From Oxalobacter sp. (GTDB lineage Bacteria; Pseudomonadota; Gammaproteobacteria; Burkholderiales; Burkholderiaceae_D): a DNA stretch of 48,281 bases. The notes beneath the pieces were generated by a model. That model was not told where the DNA came from. It made no database searches and saw nothing but the letters and a program-made list of their open reading frames with translations. The position numbers were made by a program, and so were the translations under genes. The stretch is taken from contig JAEEYE010000016.1 of assembly GCA_016291665.1 (NCBI GenBank), positions 1 through 48,281 of the forward strand, written 5' to 3'. This document shows positions 1-10,391 of the stretch, in pieces; positions within the stretch are counted from its first letter, which is position 1; each line of letters begins with the position of its first letter.

Positions 1-110
1 CCTTCTTTTTCCTGCTCCAGGAAAGGCCGGGCGCCCACACCTATCATCTACTGGTTTGTTAAAGATCTGTCCGCCTCCGCAGGTCGTTGTGCCTGCCTCG
101 TGAGCGGAGA
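1..110 (-). other. rRNA operon leader (boxB, boxA, boxC), 5' part
   Basis: On the minus strand the sequence reads: boxB-like hairpin CTCCGC (109-104) pairing with GCGGAG (80-75); boxA GATCTTTAACAA (67-56); then boxC-like GATAGGTGTGGGCGC (45-31). This order of antitermination elements is typical of the leader ahead of 16S rRNA and the boxA core matches proteobacterial boxA. The 16S gene itself should start beyond position 1. The same elements can occur in the 16S-23S spacer, but the promoter immediately upstream argues for the leader. Confidence 0.75.
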
Positions 111-116
111 ATTGGA

Positions 117-146
117 ATTATGCCCCTACCATCTCTACCGTGTCAA
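117..146 (-). promoter_or_regulatory. Ribosomal RNA operon promoter
   Basis: Read on the minus strand there is TTGACA at 146-141 and CATAAT at 122-117, with an 18-nt spacer that is G-rich at its 3' end. A T/A-rich stretch (about 150-205) lies upstream in the place of an UP element. The GGGGCATAAT form is what I recall for Burkholderiales rRNA promoters. It points away from aroA, towards the left edge, and feeds the boxB/boxA/boxC leader at 1-110. The identification rests mainly on that leader. Confidence 0.7.
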
Positions 147-277
147 ACAGTTTTTATGAAACCACAACAAAAAATACAACTTGTGCCAAAAAACAACAGA
201 TTTAAGTCTCTCTGCATTAAAAGAAGAATGGTAGGACACTGCCTGCAAGCTAGCAGTAATCTCGAAAGATAGCCTTT

Positions 278-1603
278 TCAAGCCGAAGGCTTAGTAATAA
301 CAGAAAAAGCTTGGAAATAATCTGGGAATGTCTTGGCAACACACCGCGGATCATTAATACGAACATTTACGCCAGCTTTTTCAGCACTTGAGAGGCTTGC
401 CAAAGAAAAACACATCGCCATACGGTGGTCGTTATAGGTATCAATGACCGCATCACGCATAACGGCAACAGGTATCACTTTCAACCAGTCTTCCCCGACC
501 TCAACGCCGACACCGAGTTTTTTCAGTTCTGTTGCCATTGCATCAATGCGGTCAGTCTCCTTGACACGCCAGCTACCGATGTTACGCAGGATACTTGGGC
601 TATCCGCATAAACCGCAAGCATCGCAACTGTCATCGCCGCATCAGGAATCAAGTTAAAGTCCATATCAACAGCTTTCAACTGACTGCCTGATGTAACTTC
701 AACGAAATTCTCCCCATAGGTAACATTTGCCCCCATTTTTTCAAGGACATCGATGAAACGCACATCACCTTGGATACTGTTTTTGCCTATCCCAATGACC
801 CTGACCGGACCGCCTGCAATAGCGCCGGCCGCCAAGAAATACGAAGCAGAAGAAGCGTCCCCTTCCACATGAACCACACCCGGACTGGTATAGCGCTGAC
901 CTTTGCTGATTGTGAAAGATTCCCAGCCTTGTCGCTTAACGTCAACACCGTATGCTTTCATCAGGTTCAACGTAATCTCAATGTATGGCTTGGAAATCAA
1001 TTCGCCTACCACATGGATTGTCACATCGCCGTCACGTGCCATCAAAGGAGAGGCCATCAAAAGGGCTGTTAAGAACTGGCTGGACACATTCCCCTTGACT
1101 TTCAGATTCTTAGAGTCAATGTGCCCTGTACGAATCCGGATGGGCGGATACCCTTTGTTCTCGACATATTCGATATTGGCTCCTGCTACATTCAATGCAT
1201 CAACCAGGTCGCCAATCGGGCGCTCATGCATACGGGGAATGCCATGCAACAGGTAATCTCCACCCAATGCAGCCAGTGCAGCCGTCAAGGGACGCACAGC
1301 CGTTCCCGCATTGCCAAGGAAAAGATCAGCCTGTCTGTTTGGCAATTGCCCTGCACCGCCTGTCACTTCGTATTCGTTGGGAATCCCTGTCTCTTTCCAG
1401 TCAATACCCAGTTTCCTTAAACCGTCCAGCATCACAGACGTATCATCCGATGCAAGCAAATCACAGATCTTGGTTTTGCCCTGCGCCAAAGCAGACAGAA
1501 GAAGGGTACGGTTTGAGATACTTTTGGAACCGGGCAGAACCACCGTTCCAGAAACATGATTGACAGGTTTCAGGTCGATATAAGCAGGGTATGGGGTCGT
1601 CAT
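278..1603 (-). CDS. aroA: 3-phosphoshikimate 1-carboxyvinyltransferase (EPSP synthase)
   Basis: Transfers the enolpyruvyl group of PEP to shikimate 3-phosphate, the sixth step of the shikimate pathway, in the cytosol. The protein is 441 aa, normal for the family. The N-terminal [10 protein letters not shown] motif (residues 23-32) carries the substrate lysine K27, and [14 protein letters not shown] (94-107) is the PEP-site loop of the class I, glyphosate-sensitive type. [14 protein letters not shown]-type C-terminus is present. The ATG overlaps the tyrA stop as ATGA, so it is the last gene of the gyrA-serC-pheA-hisC-tyrA-aroA operon and probably translationally coupled. Burkholderiales usually continue with cmk and rpsA; here an rRNA operon leader follows instead. 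A short AGCC-TTC-GGCT hairpin covers the stop codon but I see no strong terminator. Confidence 0.97.
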   Translation of the reverse strand: MTTPYPAYIDLKPVNHVSGTVVLPGSKSISNRTLLLSALAQGKTKICDLLASDDTSVMLDGLRKLGIDWKETGIPNEYEVTGGAGQLPNRQADLFLGNAGTAVRPLTAALAALGGDYLLHGIPRMHERPIGDLVDALNVAGANIEYVENKGYPPIRIRTGHIDSKNLKVKGNVSSQFLTALLMASPLMARDGDVTIHVVGELISKPYIEITLNLMKAYGVDVKRQGWESFTISKGQRYTSPGVVHVEGDASSASYFLAAGAIAGGPVRVIGIGKNSIQGDVRFIDVLEKMGANVTYGENFVEVTSGSQLKAVDMDFNLIPDAAMTVAMLAVYADSPSILRNIGSWRVKETDRIDAMATELKKLGVGVEVGEDWLKVIPVAVMRDAVIDTYNDHRMAMCFSLASLSSAEKAGVNVRINDPRCVAKTFPDYFQAFSVITKPSA

Positions 1604-2499
1604 TTATTCTTGTTTCCTGTTTCAACAGACTCAATGGCACAGCGCCAGTTCATCCGGGCTTGCCGAGCATTGGCAAAAATGGCGTCGAGTCCTGCACCGT
1701 TGCTATCTGCCAATAAAGCACGCATACGGAACAGCTCTTCCATATAGGCATCCAACCCTTCCAGTAGATGTGTACGGTTTGCCAAGGAAATATCACGCCA
1801 CATTTCAGGGGACGATTCAGCGATACGCGTAAAATCCCTGAAACCACTTGCGGCATACTGGAAAAACAACTCTGAAAGCGGATGATTGGCCACATAATCC
1901 ACCAAACCATAAGCCAAGAGATGCGGCAGATGACTGACTGTTGCAAAAACACGGTCGTGACCGGCTGGGGTTAAGTAGTGGATTATCGCACCACACGTTT
2001 CCCACAAAGCAGCAACCTGGGCAACATCCGTCTCACTGTTTTCCGGCAACTGGGCAATAACCGTTTTCTTGCCTTCAAACAAGGTCGCAAAAGCCGCCTC
2101 AGGTCCATTGGATTCACTTCCTGCAATGGGATGTGCTGGCACAAAACGTGCAACACGGTCTCCAAGGACATTGCGAGCCATCGCAACAACGTCCGATTTA
2201 GTACTTCCCGTATCGGTAATGACAATGTTGTCAGGCAGGTACGGTAAAAAACTTTCCAATACCTTGGCTGTCTGTGCAACCGGCACCGCCAGCATCAACA
2301 GATCAGCATCCTTAAAGGTTTCTCCCAAAGAAGAACCGGCATCATCAAGGATACCTAGCTTATGGGCTCGAACAAGGACATCCGAGTTTCGTTCCAACCC
2401 AACAACCCGCCCCGAATACCCCGCCTTACGCAAGGCAAGCGCAACCGACCCACCAATGAGGCCGACGCCACATATGACGATTTTTTTGAATGCAATCAC
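1600..2499 (-). CDS. tyrA: Prephenate dehydrogenase
   Basis: Oxidatively decarboxylates prephenate to 4-hydroxyphenylpyruvate on the tyrosine branch. 299 aa. The N-terminal Rossmann fold has GVGLIGGS (11-18) for NAD(P) binding, and a central [11 protein letters not shown] segment and HPIAGSE motif match the family. No chorismate mutase or ACT domain is fused, so it is the monofunctional form. The start is GTG at 2499, overlapping the hisC stop (GTGA); no ATG lies upstream of the Rossmann motif. The downstream aroA overlap (ATGA) shows coupled translation through this part of the operon. Confidence 0.95.
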   Translation of the reverse strand: MIAFKKIVICGVGLIGGSVALALRKAGYSGRVVGLERNSDVLVRAHKLGILDDAGSSLGETFKDADLLMLAVPVAQTAKVLESFLPYLPDNIVITDTGSTKSDVVAMARNVLGDRVARFVPAHPIAGSESNGPEAAFATLFEGKKTVIAQLPENSETDVAQVAALWETCGAIIHYLTPAGHDRVFATVSHLPHLLAYGLVDYVANHPLSELFFQYAASGFRDFTRIAESSPEMWRDISLANRTHLLEGLDAYMEELFRMRALLADSNGAGLDAIFANARQARMNWRCAIESVETGNKNK

Positions 2500-3611
2500 A
2501 CTTTACCCAGGATTTCTTTGAACGCTTTAATGAAAGCTCGGTTTTCTTCAGGCAAACCAATGGAAATACGTAGCCACTTCGGCAACTTGTACCCCTTAAC
2601 TGGCCGAACAATAATTCCCCGCTTCAGGAGTTCAAGGTTTACCCTTGCACCAGCATCATCATCTTCACCGACTTTGACCAAGACAAAGTTGCCATATGAC
2701 GGGACATACTCAAGCCCCATCTCTTCAAATGCCTGTACCAGTTCCTTATATCCCTGGGCATTGGTTTCTGCACTTTTCTTCAAGAAAGCCTCATCACCCA
2801 AAGCTGCAATCGCTGCAGCTTGCGCAGCCACATTGGTATTGAACGGCTGACGGACTCGGTTTAATAAGTCAGTCAACTGCGGCTGTGCCAACCCAAAGCC
2901 TACACGCAACGCTGCCAGACCGTACGCTTTAGAAAAAGTCCTGGAAACCAACAAGTTAGGATACTTCTTGACCCACGCGGTGGAATCGTACTGGATAGAA
3001 GCATCCAAGAATTCGTTATAGGCTTCATCAATGACGACAACAATATCAGACGGCACCTTGTCCAGGAAAGATTCAATTTCCTTAGGCTGAAGGAAAGTAC
3101 CCGTGGGATTGTTTGGATTGGCCAAGAATACAATCTTGGTATCTGGACGGATGGCCTTTAACATCGCATCCAAATCATGCCCATAGTTTTTGGATGGCAC
3201 TTCAATGCCCTTAGCACCAACCGCTTTTGCCGTCAGCATGTAGACGATGAAGGAATACTCAGAATAGACAATGGAATCACCGTTTTTCGCAAAAGTCCTA
3301 CCGGCAATATCAATGATGTCATTACTGCCATTACCAAGAGTAATCCAATCCATCGGCACGCCATATTTTTCTGAAATCGCCTTTTTCAAAGAAAACCCAT
3401 TGGCATCAGGATAACGGCCATTGTCACCCATCATTGCAGCCTGTGCAGCCTGCCGTGCAGACTCCGGCATACCTGCCGGGTTCTCATTGGATGCTAATTT
3501 GATGATTTTCGCTGGATCAAGGCCAAATTCACGGGCAACTTCTGAAATAGGCTTGCCCGCTTGGTAAGGCGCAATGGTATGGATGTAGTCTGGTGCAAAC
3601 TGAACAGTCAT
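2496..3611 (-). CDS. hisC: Histidinol-phosphate aminotransferase
   Basis: PLP enzyme of aminotransferase class I/II, converting imidazole acetol phosphate to histidinol phosphate; homologues in this operon position often also transaminate aromatic keto acids. 371 aa from the ATG at 3611. A longer open frame extends 19 codons upstream but would intrude into pheA and lacks family residues. The PLP lysine is K228 in SRTFSKAYGLAALRVG, with NPNNPTGT (166-172) and DEAYNEF (195-201) as further PLP-contact motifs. It sits 19 nt after pheA and overlaps tyrA. Its placement among aromatic genes rather than with his genes is typical of Burkholderiales and supports a tyrosine/phenylalanine role; that dual role is inference. 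Confidence 0.93.
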   Translation of the reverse strand: MTVQFAPDYIHTIAPYQAGKPISEVAREFGLDPAKIIKLASNENPAGMPESARQAAQAAMMGDNGRYPDANGFSLKKAISEKYGVPMDWITLGNGSNDIIDIAGRTFAKNGDSIVYSEYSFIVYMLTAKAVGAKGIEVPSKNYGHDLDAMLKAIRPDTKIVFLANPNNPTGTFLQPKEIESFLDKVPSDIVVVIDEAYNEFLDASIQYDSTAWVKKYPNLLVSRTFSKAYGLAALRVGFGLAQPQLTDLLNRVRQPFNTNVAAQAAAIAALGDEAFLKKSAETNAQGYKELVQAFEEMGLEYVPSYGNFVLVKVGEDDDAGARVNLELLKRGIIVRPVKGYKLPKWLRISIGLPEENRAFIKAFKEILGKV

Positions 3612-3630
3612 GATATTCCAATCTATTTTC

Positions 3631-4695
3631 TTAAACAGGATACGAACCAAGTACCTTGAAGTAGGCAACCCGGCCTTTTAACTCTTCCAAGGCCCTAGCG
3701 ACCTTTTCCTCCTTGATATGACCAACTAGGTCAACAAAGAAGTAATATTCCCAATCCCGATCCTTCATCGGACGTGATTCCAAACGAGTCATGGAAACGC
3801 CGTAGCGGTTGAATGGTTCCAGCATCTTGTAAACAGAACCCGCCTCATTTTTGACCGAAACCAAAAGAGACGTCTGATCCTTACCCGTCGGTTCCGTCCC
3901 CACCTTGCCAATGACCGCAAAACGTGTACGGTTTTGAGGTTCATCCTGAATCTGCGCATTAACAATCTTCAGGTCATAGCACTTTGAAGCTATTTCACCT
4001 GCAATGGCTGCAATCGTTGGATCATCCTTGGCTATGCGCGCTGCCTCAGCATTGGAAGATACCGCCCGTTTCGGAATATCTGGGAAATGGACGTTGAGCC
4101 ACCCTTGACACTGCGCCAGAGCCTGGGCATGTGCAGAAATCTGTGTAATGCCCTGCATAGTCCCCGATGCCGTCATCAGGTTATGTCGGATAGGGATCGA
4201 TACTTCACTGCTGATTGTCAATGGGGAACGGACAAACAAATCATACGTCCGGTTGATGGCTCCTTCTGTAGAGTTCTCAATCGGCACAACGCCAAATTCA
4301 GCATCCCCATTTTCAACCGACGTAAATACTTCATCAATGGTGCTGCACGACAACGTGTCGACTGCAGAACCAAAACAATCGTAGACCGCCTGCTCTGAAA
4401 ACGTTCCCGCCGGCCCTAAAAAAGCAATAACATTACGGCGCTCCAACGCCCTACAGGCAGACATGATTTCCCGGTAAATCTTCTGCAGGTCACCACTATG
4501 CAACGGCCCAGGATTACGGTCTGCAATGCGGCGCAACACCTGCCGCTCACGGTCTGGACGATAAATCGGTGCATCGGTCTGCTTTTTAACCCGCCCAACC
4601 TCTTGGGCAACCTTTGCACGACGGCTCAACAAATCAAGGATCTGCGTATCTATTTCATCAATCTTGTCGCGCAATGGTTTTAATAATTCATCCAT
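3631..4695 (-). CDS. pheA: Bifunctional chorismate mutase / prephenate dehydratase
   Basis: Makes prephenate from chorismate, then phenylpyruvate, for phenylalanine. 354 aa, the usual length. Order of domains: AroQ chorismate mutase (about 1-85; helical, with LRDKIDEIDTQIL and YRPDRE), prephenate dehydratase (about 88-270; FLGPAGTFSEQA, PIENSTEGAI, and an NRTRF segment), and a C-terminal ACT domain (about 275-350) with the LESRP motif that binds phenylalanine for feedback inhibition. It lies 91 nt downstream of serC; that gap is the largest in the operon and may hold an internal promoter, though I see no convincing one. Confidence 0.97.
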   Translation of the reverse strand: MDELLKPLRDKIDEIDTQILDLLSRRAKVAQEVGRVKKQTDAPIYRPDRERQVLRRIADRNPGPLHSGDLQKIYREIMSACRALERRNVIAFLGPAGTFSEQAVYDCFGSAVDTLSCSTIDEVFTSVENGDAEFGVVPIENSTEGAINRTYDLFVRSPLTISSEVSIPIRHNLMTASGTMQGITQISAHAQALAQCQGWLNVHFPDIPKRAVSSNAEAARIAKDDPTIAAIAGEIASKCYDLKIVNAQIQDEPQNRTRFAVIGKVGTEPTGKDQTSLLVSVKNEAGSVYKMLEPFNRYGVSMTRLESRPMKDRDWEYYFFVDLVGHIKEEKVARALEELKGRVAYFKVLGSYPV

Positions 4696-4786
4696 GTTCT
4701 ATCCGATCCTGCCAATAAAAAGCCGCTCTATTTTAACGCAGGGAGCCTACCTGCTTTCCAAAAATAACAAGCTAGCCACCGACTCA

Positions 4787-5890
4787 TCAAAACAACCGTT
4801 TTCCTTCAAAGTCGCTCATAAACCGCACCAAGGCGTCAACCCCTTCAATCGGCATCGCATTATAAAGTGAAGCACGCATCCCCCCCATTATCCTGTGCCC
4901 CTTTAATTGTACAAGCCCCCTTTGCTTAGCCCCTGCCAAGAAAGCGTCCTCCAATGAAGCGTCACGCAAGAAAAAAGGGACATTCATCCGTGAACGACAA
5001 ACCTTTTCAACGGGATTGTAATAAAGGTTGCTACTATCTATGTAGTCATAGAGCATCTGTGATTTTTCGATGCTCTCCCTTTGCATCCGAGAAACACCAC
5101 CACGCTGCTTCAGCCATTTAAGGATTAACCCACAAAGATAAATGGCACCAGTCGGCGGCGTATTGAACATTGAACCTGCTTCAGCAACATGTGCCCAATC
5201 AAAAACAGATGGGCAACACGTCATAGCATGTCCAATCAGGTCTTCTCGAACAATCACAACAACAAGACCCGCTGGTCCCATGTTCTTCTGGGCACCGGCA
5301 TACACCACGTCATAGCAAGAAAAATCAACCGGGCGCGACAGGATTTCAGAGGACATATCCGCAACAAGCGGAATGTTTCCTGTATCTGGCTGGAAATGGA
5401 ACTGGACACCATGAACCGTCTCATTCGGGCACACATGAACATAAGCAGCTTGTTCGGTCAGCTGCCAGCTGTCCTGCGGCGGCAAGTACGTAAACTGGGT
5501 ATCTTCGGAAGTTGCTGCAACATGCACTTGAGCATACTTTGGCGCCTCCAGAAGCGCTTTACCAGACCATAAGCCGGTATGAACAAAATCAATCACTCGG
5601 CAACAATCTGGACGATTAACCAGGTTCATCGGTACAACAGCATTCATCGCCGTTGCACCGCCCTGCATAAAAAGAATCCGATGCGTTGAAGGAACCTCAA
5701 GCAACTCCCTTAAGTCATCTTCAGCCTGTCGAATGATGGATGTAAACGCACTGCCACGATGGCTCATTTCCCAGACAGACAAATGCTCACCATGCCAATC
5801 AAGCATCTCAGCAGCAGCTTGTTTAAGCACCGGCTCCGGTATGGCCGCAGGCCCTGCTGAAAAATTGAAGACCCGCTTAGCCAGCATCAT
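4787..5890 (-). CDS. serC: Phosphoserine aminotransferase
   Basis: PLP-dependent transamination of 3-phosphohydroxypyruvate to phosphoserine, and of the equivalent intermediate in PLP synthesis. 367 aa. [14 protein letters not shown] opens the protein, [13 protein letters not shown] holds phosphate/PLP contacts, and K202 in [12 protein letters not shown] is the Schiff-base lysine. The first ATG (5890) forms an ATGA overlap with the gyrA stop; a second ATG follows at once (5887), so the start may be one residue shorter. Gene order gyrA-serC-pheA is standard in Burkholderiales. Confidence 0.96.
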   Translation of the reverse strand: MMLAKRVFNFSAGPAAIPEPVLKQAAAEMLDWHGEHLSVWEMSHRGSAFTSIIRQAEDDLRELLEVPSTHRILFMQGGATAMNAVVPMNLVNRPDCCRVIDFVHTGLWSGKALLEAPKYAQVHVAATSEDTQFTYLPPQDSWQLTEQAAYVHVCPNETVHGVQFHFQPDTGNIPLVADMSSEILSRPVDFSCYDVVYAGAQKNMGPAGLVVVIVREDLIGHAMTCCPSVFDWAHVAEAGSMFNTPPTGAIYLCGLILKWLKQRGGVSRMQRESIEKSQMLYDYIDSSNLYYNPVEKVCRSRMNVPFFLRDASLEDAFLAGAKQRGLVQLKGHRIMGGMRASLYNAMPIEGVDALVRFMSDFEGKRLF

Positions 5891-8508
5891 TCAGCAACTT
5901 CAGCAGTACCAGAAGCATCGTCTTTATCGACATCCGCATCCAAAATCCGCTGCAAGCCACTGAGCTTCGTTCCTTCATCAACAGAAATGAGGGTCACGCC
6001 TTGTGCTGTCCTGCCCATTTCACGGATTTCAGAAACACGGGTTCGGATAAGGACACCACCTGTCGTAATCAACATGATTTCGTCCGACGCATTGACCAAG
6101 GTCGCAGCAACGACTTTACCATTTCGCTCGCTCGTCGAAATGGCTATCATGCCTTTGGTACCACGACCATGGCGTGTATATTCCAAAATTGATGTCCGTT
6201 TTCCAAAGCCGTTTTCAGTTGCAGTCAGCACAGACTGCTGTTCATCGCCTGCAACCAAAAGGGAAATGACATGCTGGTCTTCTTCAAGCTGCATACCCCG
6301 AACACCTCGCGCTGCCCTCCCCATAGGTCGGACTTCTTTTTCTTCAAAACGGACTGCCTTGCCTGCATCAGAGAACAACATCACATCATGTTCTCCATCG
6401 GTCAGCGCAGCACCAATCAGGTAATCGCCTTCATCCAAGGCAACAGCGATGATACCTGCCTTACGTGGGTTACTGAAATCGGTCAAAGGTGTCTTCTTCA
6501 CAGTCCCCATGCTGGTTGCCATGAACACATAGTGGTCTTCAGGGAAATTCCGGTTTTCACCAGACAACGGGAGGATGACCGTAATCTTTTCATCCTCCTG
6601 AAGCGGGAACATATTAATAATTGGCCGTCCACGGGAACCACGGGAACCTTGCGGTACTTCCCAGACCTTGAGCCAATAAACCCTACCCTTATCTGAGAAA
6701 CAGAGGATGTAGTCATGGGTATTTGCAATAAACAATTGATCGACCCAATCGTTATCCTTAGTTGCCGTCGCGGACTTGCCGCGCCCACCGCGCCGTTGTG
6801 TACGGTATTCAGACAGCGGCTGCGATTTGATATAACCAGAATGGGATAAGGTAACGACCATATCCTGAGGCGTAATCAGGTCTTCCGTTGCCAAATCAGT
6901 TGCATTCACTTCAATGGTGGAAAGACGTGCATCTTTTGAACGTTCAACGTGATCTGCTACCACACCGCTTAATTCTGTATCGATGATAGCGGTAATCCTA
7001 GCGGGCTTAGCCAAGATATCTAAATATTCTGCAATCTGCGCAATGACCTTGCGGTATTCATCCAGGATTTTTTCCTGCTCAAGACCTGTCAAACGCTGCA
7101 AGCGCATCTGAAGAATTTCCGTAGCCTGTTCTTCTGACAGCTTATACAAGCCATCCGGCTGAACACCATACATTTTTGGCAAACCTTCCGGACGGAAATC
7201 CTCTGCTGCATTTTCGCGGTCAGCACTTGCTTGCTGCAACATGGTACGAACTAAGGACGAATCCCAAGAACGAGCCATCAATTCCTGTCTTGCAACCGGT
7301 GGCGTCGGCGCTGCACGGATAATAGCAATAAAGTCATCTATATTTGCCAATGCGACAGCAAGACCTTCGAGAACATGCCCTCTTTCACGAGCACGCCGCA
7401 GTTCATAGATGGTACGCCGTGTCACAACTTCCCGACGATGCGCCAGGAAACATTCCAGCATCTGTTTGAGGTTTAAAAGCTTAGGCTGCCCATCAACCAA
7501 AGCCACCATATTCATGCCGAAAGAATCTTGAAGCTGTGTCTGTTTAAACAGGTTGTTCAATACAACTTCAGGCACTTCATTTCGCTTCAGCTCGATGACA
7601 ACCCGCATACCCGACTTGTCAGACTCGTCGCGTATATCGGAAATCCCGTCCAGTTTCTTTTCACGGACATTTTCGGCAATACGTTCCAGCAGGGTCTTTT
7701 TATTGACTTGGTATGGCAGCTCATCAATGATAATCGCCTGACGGCCATCCCTACCGTATTCCTCAAAATGCGTTTTGGCACGAATAACAACCCTGCCCCT
7801 ACCTGTACGGTAACCTTCACGGACACCTGCAATCCCATAAATCAGACCACCAGTTGGAAAGTCAGGAGCCGGGATGAAGTCAATCAATTCATCAATAGTA
7901 CAGTCAGGATTCGCCAACAGATGGCGCGCTCCTTCAATTACTTCTTTTAAATTGTGTGGCGGGATGTTCGTAGCCATCCCAACAGCAATCCCAGAAGAAC
8001 CGTTCACCAAAAGATTCGGAATTTTTGCCGGTAAAACAGATGGTTCTTTTTCCTTACCATCATAGTTTGGGACAAAATCAACTGTTTCCTTTTCAATATC
8101 CGCCAGCATTTCATCGGAAATACGGTCAAGGCGGCATTCTGTGTAGCGCATTGCCGCAGCACTATCACCATCAACCGAACCGAAATTCCCTTGTCCGTCC
8201 ACTAATGTATAGCGGAGCGAGAAATCCTGCGCCATTCGAACCAACGTGTCGTAAATAGAAGAGTCGCCATGCGGATGATATTTACCCATGACCTCACCAA
8301 CAACACGCGCACATTTCACATAAGAACGGTTCCAGACATTGTTCATTTCGTGCATGCCAAACAAGACGCGGCGATGCACCGGTTTCAAACCATCCCGTAC
8401 ATCAGGAAGCGCACGGCCAATGATTACGCTCATGGCGTAATCAAGATAGCTTTTACGCATTTCCTCTTCGAGCGAAACGGAAATGGTTTCTTTAGCGAAT
8501 TGATCCAT
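5887..8508 (-). CDS. gyrA: DNA gyrase subunit A
   Basis: Breakage-reunion subunit of the A2B2 gyrase that introduces negative supercoils. 873 aa from the ATG at 8508; the frame is open 8 codons further but family alignment begins at [11 protein letters not shown]. Catalytic R121-Y122 lies in AAMRYTE. The quinolone-resistance region reads [10 protein letters not shown] with S83 and D87, the residues associated with susceptibility. The GyrA box QRRGGRGK opens the C-terminal beta-pinwheel (about 555-850), needed for DNA wrapping and distinguishing it from ParC. An acidic tail ends the protein. It is the first gene of the aromatic/serine operon, and its stop overlaps serC. Confidence 0.98.
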   Translation of the reverse strand: MDQFAKETISVSLEEEMRKSYLDYAMSVIIGRALPDVRDGLKPVHRRVLFGMHEMNNVWNRSYVKCARVVGEVMGKYHPHGDSSIYDTLVRMAQDFSLRYTLVDGQGNFGSVDGDSAAAMRYTECRLDRISDEMLADIEKETVDFVPNYDGKEKEPSVLPAKIPNLLVNGSSGIAVGMATNIPPHNLKEVIEGARHLLANPDCTIDELIDFIPAPDFPTGGLIYGIAGVREGYRTGRGRVVIRAKTHFEEYGRDGRQAIIIDELPYQVNKKTLLERIAENVREKKLDGISDIRDESDKSGMRVVIELKRNEVPEVVLNNLFKQTQLQDSFGMNMVALVDGQPKLLNLKQMLECFLAHRREVVTRRTIYELRRARERGHVLEGLAVALANIDDFIAIIRAAPTPPVARQELMARSWDSSLVRTMLQQASADRENAAEDFRPEGLPKMYGVQPDGLYKLSEEQATEILQMRLQRLTGLEQEKILDEYRKVIAQIAEYLDILAKPARITAIIDTELSGVVADHVERSKDARLSTIEVNATDLATEDLITPQDMVVTLSHSGYIKSQPLSEYRTQRRGGRGKSATATKDNDWVDQLFIANTHDYILCFSDKGRVYWLKVWEVPQGSRGSRGRPIINMFPLQEDEKITVILPLSGENRNFPEDHYVFMATSMGTVKKTPLTDFSNPRKAGIIAVALDEGDYLIGAALTDGEHDVMLFSDAGKAVRFEEKEVRPMGRAARGVRGMQLEEDQHVISLLVAGDEQQSVLTATENGFGKRTSILEYTRHGRGTKGMIAISTSERNGKVVAATLVNASDEIMLITTGGVLIRTRVSEIREMGRTAQGVTLISVDEGTKLSGLQRILDADVDKDDASGTAEVAE

Positions 8509-8965
8509 AAGATGACTGTGGCAGAGAACCAACGTTGGGTTCTTAAGCTAACCATTGAAAAGAATAATAAAACGCCATTTTACCATGCCACGGGCAAAGT
8601 TTTTTGGTAATAGGGAATTGCTTCAAGCCTTTATTTTCATTAGAATTTCTACAAGTGTTTTTGTATCCTGATACCAACTTGAAACTGGTGGGCAATTCCG
8701 CGATAGAATCATCCCAAAAGTGCCAAGTGTGGGACTTTCCCTTTCGGGTTGCAAAAATGCGACATTCCCGTCTGAAAAAATCATTTGGAGGGGAAATTTG
8801 GGAATCTTTGTGCGAGATGTCTTATCTGACCTCGTTCATTGTGTCAGAATAGATGCAACGTATTATGGGAACCAAGGCTCCAGAATTAGGGCTATAATAA
8901 TATTGTTGTTTTAAGTTGGAATTGCATGCGCAGCCTGCTGCGGATTGTCAACTACGAGGATAAAT
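8509..8965. other. Divergent gyrA-ompA intergenic region, no gene seen
   Basis: This 457-bp spacer separates gyrA (minus) from the OmpA-like gene (plus). The short open frames in it lack ribosome binding sites and family features. A TGGTAAAAT extended -10 on the minus strand (8577-8585) may serve gyrA, with only a weak -35. The plus strand has TATAAT at 8893-8898 and a 5-bp hairpin CGCAG-CCTG-CTGCG (8929-8942) in the ompA 5' untranslated region. The 8650-8870 segment is unassigned. Confidence 0.5.
8893..8898 (+). promoter_or_regulatory. Probable -10 element of the OmpA-like gene
   Basis: A perfect TATAAT sits 67 bp before the start codon in an A/T-rich stretch (GGGCTATAATAATATTG). I see no good -35 at the expected distance, so another factor may help, or the match may be partly chance. 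Confidence 0.45.
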
Positions 8966-9589
8966 ATGAATAAATTGCTTAAAGTACTCATCGCTGCTAC
9001 CGCAGTTGCTGGTGCAGCTACCGCCTCTGCAGAGGTCACCGACATCATCGCTAACAAACCTTACAGCGCATATGTACAGGATCAGCGTGATGTAATCGCA
9101 CGTTCTGGTTATGGCCTGTGCTGGAGGACCGGTTACTGGACCCCTGCAGATGCAATCAGGGAATGTGATCCTGCATATGCTCAGGAAGAACAGCCAAGCA
9201 CCCAGGCTCCTGTTGCAGAAAAACTGGAATTCGCTGCTGATGCATTCTTCGATCACGACAAATCCATTGTCAAGAAAGAAGGTAAGGAAAAACTGGCTAA
9301 GCTGGCTTCCGACATCTCCGGTCTGGACGTTGAAGTTATTGTCTGCGTTGGTCACACCGACTCCACTGGTACCGTAGCTTACAACCAGAAACTGTCTGAA
9401 CGCCGTGCAAACGCTGTTAAATCCTACCTGGTTTCCCAGGGTGTTGACGGTGAAAAGATCGTTACCGAAGGCAAGGGTGAACTGCAGCCAATCGCCGACA
9501 ACTCTACCCGCGAAGGTCGTGCTAAAAACCGTCGTGTTGAAATCACCGTTACTGCAAACCCACCTCAGGAAGCTGCTCCTGCTCAGTAA
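8966..9589 (+). CDS. OmpA-family peptidoglycan-binding outer membrane protein
   Basis: 207 aa. A signal peptide with an Ala-rich core ends at ATASA (about residue 22). A short mature N-terminal segment with GLCWRTGYWTPA and ECDP cysteines follows, then an OmpA C-terminal domain (about 90-200) with a GHTDSTGT loop, LSERRANAVKSYL and NRRVEI, which bind diaminopimelate in peptidoglycan. There is no eight-strand barrel as in E. coli OmpA, so it is the short betaproteobacterial type, probably periplasmic or loosely outer-membrane bound. I chose the ATG at 8966, after GAGGA, over an upstream TTG because the signal peptide starts there. Codon use is strongly biased (CTG, GAA, GGT), suggesting high expression. 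A strong terminator follows. Confidence 0.88.
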   Translation: MNKLLKVLIAATAVAGAATASAEVTDIIANKPYSAYVQDQRDVIARSGYGLCWRTGYWTPADAIRECDPAYAQEEQPSTQAPVAEKLEFAADAFFDHDKSIVKKEGKEKLAKLASDISGLDVEVIVCVGHTDSTGTVAYNQKLSERRANAVKSYLVSQGVDGEKIVTEGKGELQPIADNSTREGRAKNRRVEITVTANPPQEAAPAQ

Positions 9590-9634
9590 GCTGCACCTGA
9601 AGCACAGAACTGATTTCTACCGTAGACAGTCTGC

Positions 9635-9665
9635 AAAAAACCCCGCTCTTTGCGGGGTTTTTTAT
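9635..9665. terminator. Intrinsic terminator after the OmpA-like gene
   Basis: Stem CCCCGC (9641-9646) and GCGGGG (9652-9657) with loop TCTTT, flanked by six A before and seven T after, so it can act on both strands. It separates the highly expressed OmpA-like gene from ubiG, whose start lies only about 25 bp beyond; ubiG is therefore probably read from leak-through or a nearby promoter. Confidence 0.9.
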
Positions 9666-9688
9666 TATTCACACTTGCCCCTCTCCGT

Positions 9689-10381
9689 ATGAACCAAGAT
9701 CCAAGCGAACTCTCCAAGTTCAATTTGATGTCATCAGACTGGTGGAACCCTACCGGCTCCTTCAGGGCATTACATGACATGAACCCTTTGCGCCTGTCAT
9801 GGATTGAAAGCATCACTCCACTTAAGGGCAAGAAGATTCTTGATATCGGCTGCGGTGGTGGCATCCTCTCCGAGGCACTGGCCAAGTCAGGCGCAGAAGT
9901 CACCGCCATCGACCTCGCGGAAAATGCACTCGATACAGCCAAAGCGCACGCCCGGATCTCGAAACTTCAAATTGGCTACCGCCTCATCTCAGCTGAAGAC
10001 CTGGCTCTAGAACAGCCTAGCAAATATGATGCCATCACATGCATGGAACTCCTAGAGCATGTCCCGAACCCCGAATGCACTGTAAAAGCCTGCGCAACAT
10101 TACTAAAGACAGGCGGATACTGCTTCTTCGCAACCATCAACCGAAATATTAAATCACTGTTCCATGCCATCATTGGCGCCGAATACCTCTTGAGCCTGCT
10201 TCCTGTTGGAACACATGACTTTGGAAAATTCATTACACCATCAGACCTGGGCCGCTTCGCAAGGAAAAACGGGCTCTCTGTTGAAGCAATCACTGGTGTA
10301 ACATGCGACCTAAGCGCCAAACACTTTAGTCTGACCACAGATTCCAGCATCAACTACATGCTTGCCTGCCAAAAATACTAA
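9689..10381 (+). CDS. ubiG: Ubiquinone biosynthesis O-methyltransferase
   Basis: SAM-dependent methyltransferase for the two O-methylations of the ubiquinone ring. 230 aa from the ATG at 9689. Motif I is ILDIGCGGGILSEALA, followed by VTAIDLAENALDTA and the post-I acidic residue. The N-terminal FNLMSSDWWNPTGSFRALHDMNPLR segment and a CMELLEHVPNPE stretch are typical of UbiG. No clear Shine-Dalgarno precedes the start; an upstream frame extension would run into the terminator. gph follows 10 nt later, an order usual in Burkholderiales. Confidence 0.94.
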   Translation: MNQDPSELSKFNLMSSDWWNPTGSFRALHDMNPLRLSWIESITPLKGKKILDIGCGGGILSEALAKSGAEVTAIDLAENALDTAKAHARISKLQIGYRLISAEDLALEQPSKYDAITCMELLEHVPNPECTVKACATLLKTGGYCFFATINRNIKSLFHAIIGAEYLLSLLPVGTHDFGKFITPSDLGRFARKNGLSVEAITGVTCDLSAKHFSLTTDSSINYMLACQKY

Positions 10382-10391
10382 GAAGACAGCA

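Noticed and set aside
87-272. 61-aa open frame at the left edge, plus strand
   Set aside because: It lies across the rRNA promoter and leader on the other strand, has no ribosome binding site and shows no family features.
1195-1563. Long open frames opposite aroA and other minus-strand genes
   Set aside because: These are antisense shadows of well-supported genes, lacking ribosome binding sites and family features.
8604-8852. 82-aa open frame between gyrA and the OmpA-like gene
   Set aside because: No Shine-Dalgarno and an unusual composition; it reads as intergenic noise.
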